From: Halomonas chromatireducens
GTDB taxonomy: Bacteria > Pseudomonadota > Gammaproteobacteria > Pseudomonadales > Halomonadaceae
DNA: 27,202 nucleotides
Direction: 5' to 3'
Assembly (NCBI RefSeq): GCF_001545155.1
Contig: NZ_CP014226.1
Span: 568,723-595,924, forward strand
Part shown: piece after piece, positions 24,569-27,202 of the stretch
How the letters are laid out: every line of letters begins with the position of its first letter
Numbering within the stretch: position 1 is the stretch's first letter
Program-made: the position numbers and the translations under genes
The notes under the pieces: model-generated
Seen by the model: the letters and a program-made list of their open reading frames with translations, nothing else
The model's database searches: none
What the model was told of the DNA's origin: nothing

Positions 24569-25642
24569 TCAGTCCCTGAGCACCGTGGCGGTGCGCTGGG
24601 GCTCGAGCCGTACCTGCTCGCCGATCTTCCACAGAGTGTGGCTGGGGGTGATGGCGCAGAATCGCTGGCCGTGGTGCTCGAGCAGGTAGTAGCAGTCGTG
24701 CCCGCGGAACTCGCGCTCGACGATGGTGGCGCCATGGTCGTCGGGTGCGGCTGACAGCGACAGGTGCTCCGGGCGCAGCGAAAGGCGTACCGGGCCCTGA
24801 TGGTGGTGGTTGATCGCCACGGGGCCGAGGGCAGTCTGGGCGATCTCGCCGTCGGCCTCACCCTCGAGCAGGTTGGTATGGCCAAGGAATTCGGCGACGA
24901 AGGAGGTGGCGGGCGTCTGGTAGATGCACTCCGGACGGTCCATTTGCAGCAGCCGGCCCGAATGCATGACCCCTACCTGATCGGCGAAGGAGAGCGCCTC
25001 GGCCTGATCATGGGTAACGAGGATGACAGAAGTGCCGGCGGCCTTGAACAGGCGACGCACTTCCTTGCGGGTCGACTCCCGCAGGGCGGCATCGAGGTTG
25101 GAGAAGGGCTCGTCCAGCAGCACCAGCTCCGGTTCTGCGGCCAGCGTTCTGGCCAGGGCTACACGCTGCTGCTGGCCCCCCGAGAGCTCGTCGGGCATAC
25201 GGGCGGAGAGGTCGGCCAGGCCCACCAGGTCGAGCCATTCCCGCGCCTTGGCGGGGCGTTTCGCCTTGGCGATATGGCGCATGGCGAAGGCGACGTTCTC
25301 ACCCAGGCTCATGTGCGGGAAGAGCGCATAGTCCTGGAAGACGATACCGATACGGCGCTGCTGGGGCGGTAGTTGGGTCACTCGCTTGCCATGCAGCAGG
25401 ATCTCCCCGCCATCCGGCGTCTCGAAGCCGGCGATCATGCGCAGTGTGGTGGTCTTGCCACAGCCGCTGGGACCCAGCAGAGCAAGGATTTCGCCATTGC
25501 CCAGCGTGAAGTTCACGTCCTCTACTGCCAGTGGGTCACCATCACGGTAGCGCTTGTTGAGCCGCTCCACCGAGAGCAGCGGGTCGATCAGCCGGACAGG
25601 GCTACCCTGTGGGTCGGCGCTTAGATTGAGGTTCGTCATCAT
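24569..25642 (-). CDS. ABC transporter ATP-binding protein, Fe(III)-type (FbpC-like)
   Basis: This 357-residue ATPase has Walker A GPSGCGKTT (57-65), Q-loop FQDYALFPH, signature LSGGQQQRVALA (153-164), Walker B LVLLDEPFSNLD (173-184) and switch His211. A C-terminal TOBE-type domain follows. The sequence and the fused permease partner fit the FbpC/PotA group, most like Fe(III) importers, but thiamine, putrescine or sulfate relatives are close. The first ATG (25642) overlaps the permease stop (ATGA) and has AAGGAGG just upstream inside the end of the permease gene. It is the downstream gene of the transporter operon. Confidence 0.9.
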   Translation of the reverse strand: MMTNLNLSADPQGSPVRLIDPLLSVERLNKRYRDGDPLAVEDVNFTLGNGEILALLGPSGCGKTTTLRMIAGFETPDGGEILLHGKRVTQLPPQQRRIGIVFQDYALFPHMSLGENVAFAMRHIAKAKRPAKAREWLDLVGLADLSARMPDELSGGQQQRVALARTLAAEPELVLLDEPFSNLDAALRESTRKEVRRLFKAAGTSVILVTHDQAEALSFADQVGVMHSGRLLQMDRPECIYQTPATSFVAEFLGHTNLLEGEADGEIAQTALGPVAINHHHQGPVRLSLRPEHLSLSAAPDDHGATIVEREFRGHDCYYLLEHHGQRFCAITPSHTLWKIGEQVRLEPQRTATVLRD

Positions 25643-27202
25643 TTGCCCTCCTTGGTGAGCAGAAGGCCCACGGACAGGCTCGAGAACACCACGATGGCGG
25701 CGGCGAAGGGCGCCGCTTCGGCCAACATGCCTTCCGAGGTACGGGTGAATACGGTGACCGCCAGCGTGGTATAGCCGGTGGGGGCCAGCATGAAGGTGAT
25801 CGGCAGCTCCTTCATGCAGAGTACGAAGACCAGTACGACGCCGGCCAGGATGCCGCGCCGCAGGCGTGGGAAGATCACATGGATGAAGGTGCTCGCTGGG
25901 CCATGGCCCAGCGAGTGGGAAGCCTGCTCCATGCTGGGCCGGGTCTGTAGCAGCGAGTTGCGGATCGGCCCCAGCGCCAGCGCCAGGGATGCCATGGCCC
26001 AGGTAATGATCAGCAGTGCCAGGGTCTGGTAGAGAAACGGTGCAGTACGCAGCGAAAAGAACACCATGGCCAGGCCCAGCGCCAGTGGCGGCAGGGCATA
26101 GCCGATATAGGCCGAGCGCTCGATCAGCGTCGAGAAGGGAGAGCGGTAGCGTACCGTAAGGAAGGCCAGGGGCAGGGCGAAAGCGGCCGCCAGCAGTGCG
26201 GCTGGCAGTGCGGCGCCCGCAGAGCGCAGGAAGGTCCCCGGCACCCGGGCGAAGAAGCTCATGTCGGGGGGCGCGAGCAGCAGCCAGTAGCCGAGAATCA
26301 TCACCGGCAGGCCGATGGAGATACCGAACAGCACGATCAGGTAGGGCCAGGCCAGCCAGCGGGTCCTGCCCAGGGGGGTAGGGCGCAGCGGCCGCGCCAC
26401 GCCGGTACCGACACGGGCCAGCTTACGCTTGAGCACCAGGCTGTCGAGCATCACGAAGCTGGCTGCTACTGCCAGCAGCATGATGGCGAGCCAGGCGGCA
26501 TAGATGCGATCGAAGGCGCCGGAGTACTGGGTATAGATGGCGTAGCTGAAGGCTTCGTATCGCATCAGCGCAACGGCACCGAAGTCGCCCAGCACGTAGA
26601 GGGTGATCACCAGCCAGCCGGCCATCAACGACGGCATCAGGTGAGGCAGCGTCACCTTGCGCAGAATCTCGCCCTGGGTGTAACCCAGGCTGCGTGCGCT
26701 CTCTTCCAGGTTGCCGTCCAGGCCGGAAAGGGCCGTGCGCAGGTTGAGGAAGAGATAGGGAAAAGTGTAGAGCGACAGCGCCAGGGTGGCGCCGAGGTAG
26801 CCTTGAATGCGTGGCAGCTGAATACCGGTGAGCTGGGCCAGCACCCCGTAGTTGCCACCCAGGCCGATCAGCGCATAGGCCATTACGTAGCCCGGCACGG
26901 CCAGCGGGATGACGCCCATGATAGTCAGGGCTCGCTTGAAGCGAATATCGGTGCGTGTGACCAGCCAGGCCAGCGGGAAAGCCATGACGGTGGTCAAGAC
27001 CACCACGCCTGCGGCCAGGGCCAGAGTGTTGATCAGCAATTGGAGGTTGCGGGGACGCAAGACCAGATCGACAAGCGTGGCGCTGTCAGCTTCGAAGGCC
27101 CGCAGGCCCAGATAGAGCAGCGGCACCAGCATGGCAGCAGCAACGACCAGCGACGGCAGCAGGATGTGCAGCGGCACATTCCGGGGCAGCAGGCGCGGCA
27201 GG
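25639..27202 (-). CDS. ABC transporter permease with two fused halves, Fe(III)-type (FbpB-like), partial
   Basis: At least 512 residues with about 12 membrane segments form two fused permease domains. Each half has its EAA loop that contacts the ATPase: EESARSLGYTQGEILRKVTL in the first and EQASHSLGHGPASTFIHVIF in the second. This double-length form is usual for FbpB-type Fe(III) permeases. A GTG at 27177 could be a start, but the frame stays open to the window edge and continues to look protein-like (LPRLLPRNVPL), so the true start probably lies outside. The substrate-binding protein gene is expected beyond the edge. Confidence 0.88.
   Translation of the reverse strand, partial: LPRLLPRNVPLHILLPSLVVAAAMLVPLLYLGLRAFEADSATLVDLVLRPRNLQLLINTLALAAGVVVLTTVMAFPLAWLVTRTDIRFKRALTIMGVIPLAVPGYVMAYALIGLGGNYGVLAQLTGIQLPRIQGYLGATLALSLYTFPYLFLNLRTALSGLDGNLEESARSLGYTQGEILRKVTLPHLMPSLMAGWLVITLYVLGDFGAVALMRYEAFSYAIYTQYSGAFDRIYAAWLAIMLLAVAASFVMLDSLVLKRKLARVGTGVARPLRPTPLGRTRWLAWPYLIVLFGISIGLPVMILGYWLLLAPPDMSFFARVPGTFLRSAGAALPAALLAAAFALPLAFLTVRYRSPFSTLIERSAYIGYALPPLALGLAMVFFSLRTAPFLYQTLALLIITWAMASLALALGPIRNSLLQTRPSMEQASHSLGHGPASTFIHVIFPRLRRGILAGVVLVFVLCMKELPITFMLAPTGYTTLAVTVFTRTSEGMLAEAAPFAAAIVVFSSLSVGLLLTKEGK

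Overview
The window looks like chromosomal DNA of a halophilic gammaproteobacterium, most likely Halomonas or a close relative (Halomonadaceae). The clues are high GC content, a full-length 332-residue ectoine hydroxylase (EctD), the gammaproteobacterial rrn spacer with tRNA-Ile and tRNA-Ala, Pseudomonas-like gene neighbourhoods (hisB-hisH-hisA-hisF; a DUF2782 gene beside polA and thrB) and mutY followed by yggX. It is mostly conserved housekeeping DNA. No prophage, transposase, CRISPR array or defence island was seen.

Layout. 1-633 is an rRNA-operon internal spacer with tRNA-Ile(GAU), tRNA-Ala(UGC), two long hairpins and a boxA, but no 23S follows: the spacer runs into unrelated DNA at about 633. 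810-7669 holds, mostly on the plus strand, an AEC-family permease, an NlpE-like lipoprotein, radA, the selenium pair selD-selU, a minus-strand glutamine-amidotransferase homologue without its catalytic cysteine, an alkyltransferase-like protein and a DUF416 gene. 7686-11117 is a minus-strand histidine operon (hisB-hisH-hisA-hisF) ending in a small outer-membrane-type protein. 11308-15992 is plus-strand: a PanZ/PanM-like acetyltransferase overlapping an asmA-family gene, then mutY-yggX and a tRNA-Phe/Gln/Thr cluster with a good sigma70 promoter. 16234-18003 carries ectD and a fumarylacetoacetate-hydrolase-family gene. 18108-21396 on the minus strand holds the DUF2782 gene, thrB and speA; polA diverges from these at 21566. 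The end of the window has the ATPase and permease of an Fe(III)-type ABC importer on the minus strand, the permease running off the edge.

How the genes work together. SelD makes selenophosphate, which SelU uses for 2-selenouridine in tRNA wobble positions; SelD here has Cys, not Sec, at the active site. The his block supplies the middle steps of histidine synthesis. ThrB and SpeA (threonine and polyamine synthesis) are translationally coupled. RadA, PolA, MutY and the alkyltransferase-like protein form a scattered set of DNA maintenance genes. EctD gives 5-hydroxyectoine for osmotic and heat protection.

Most unusual signals. (1) The two spacer hairpins, each directly after a tRNA, align without gaps over their inner part and differ by compensatory base pairs, which points to a conserved RNA structure or a palindromic repeat family. 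(2) The spacer ends with no 23S gene. (3) The amidotransferase homologue has Gly in place of the nucleophilic Cys. (4) A palindromic, repeat-like block lies between polA and the ABC transporter genes. I did not find a convincing new multi-gene system; the hairpin pair is the best candidate for something undescribed.
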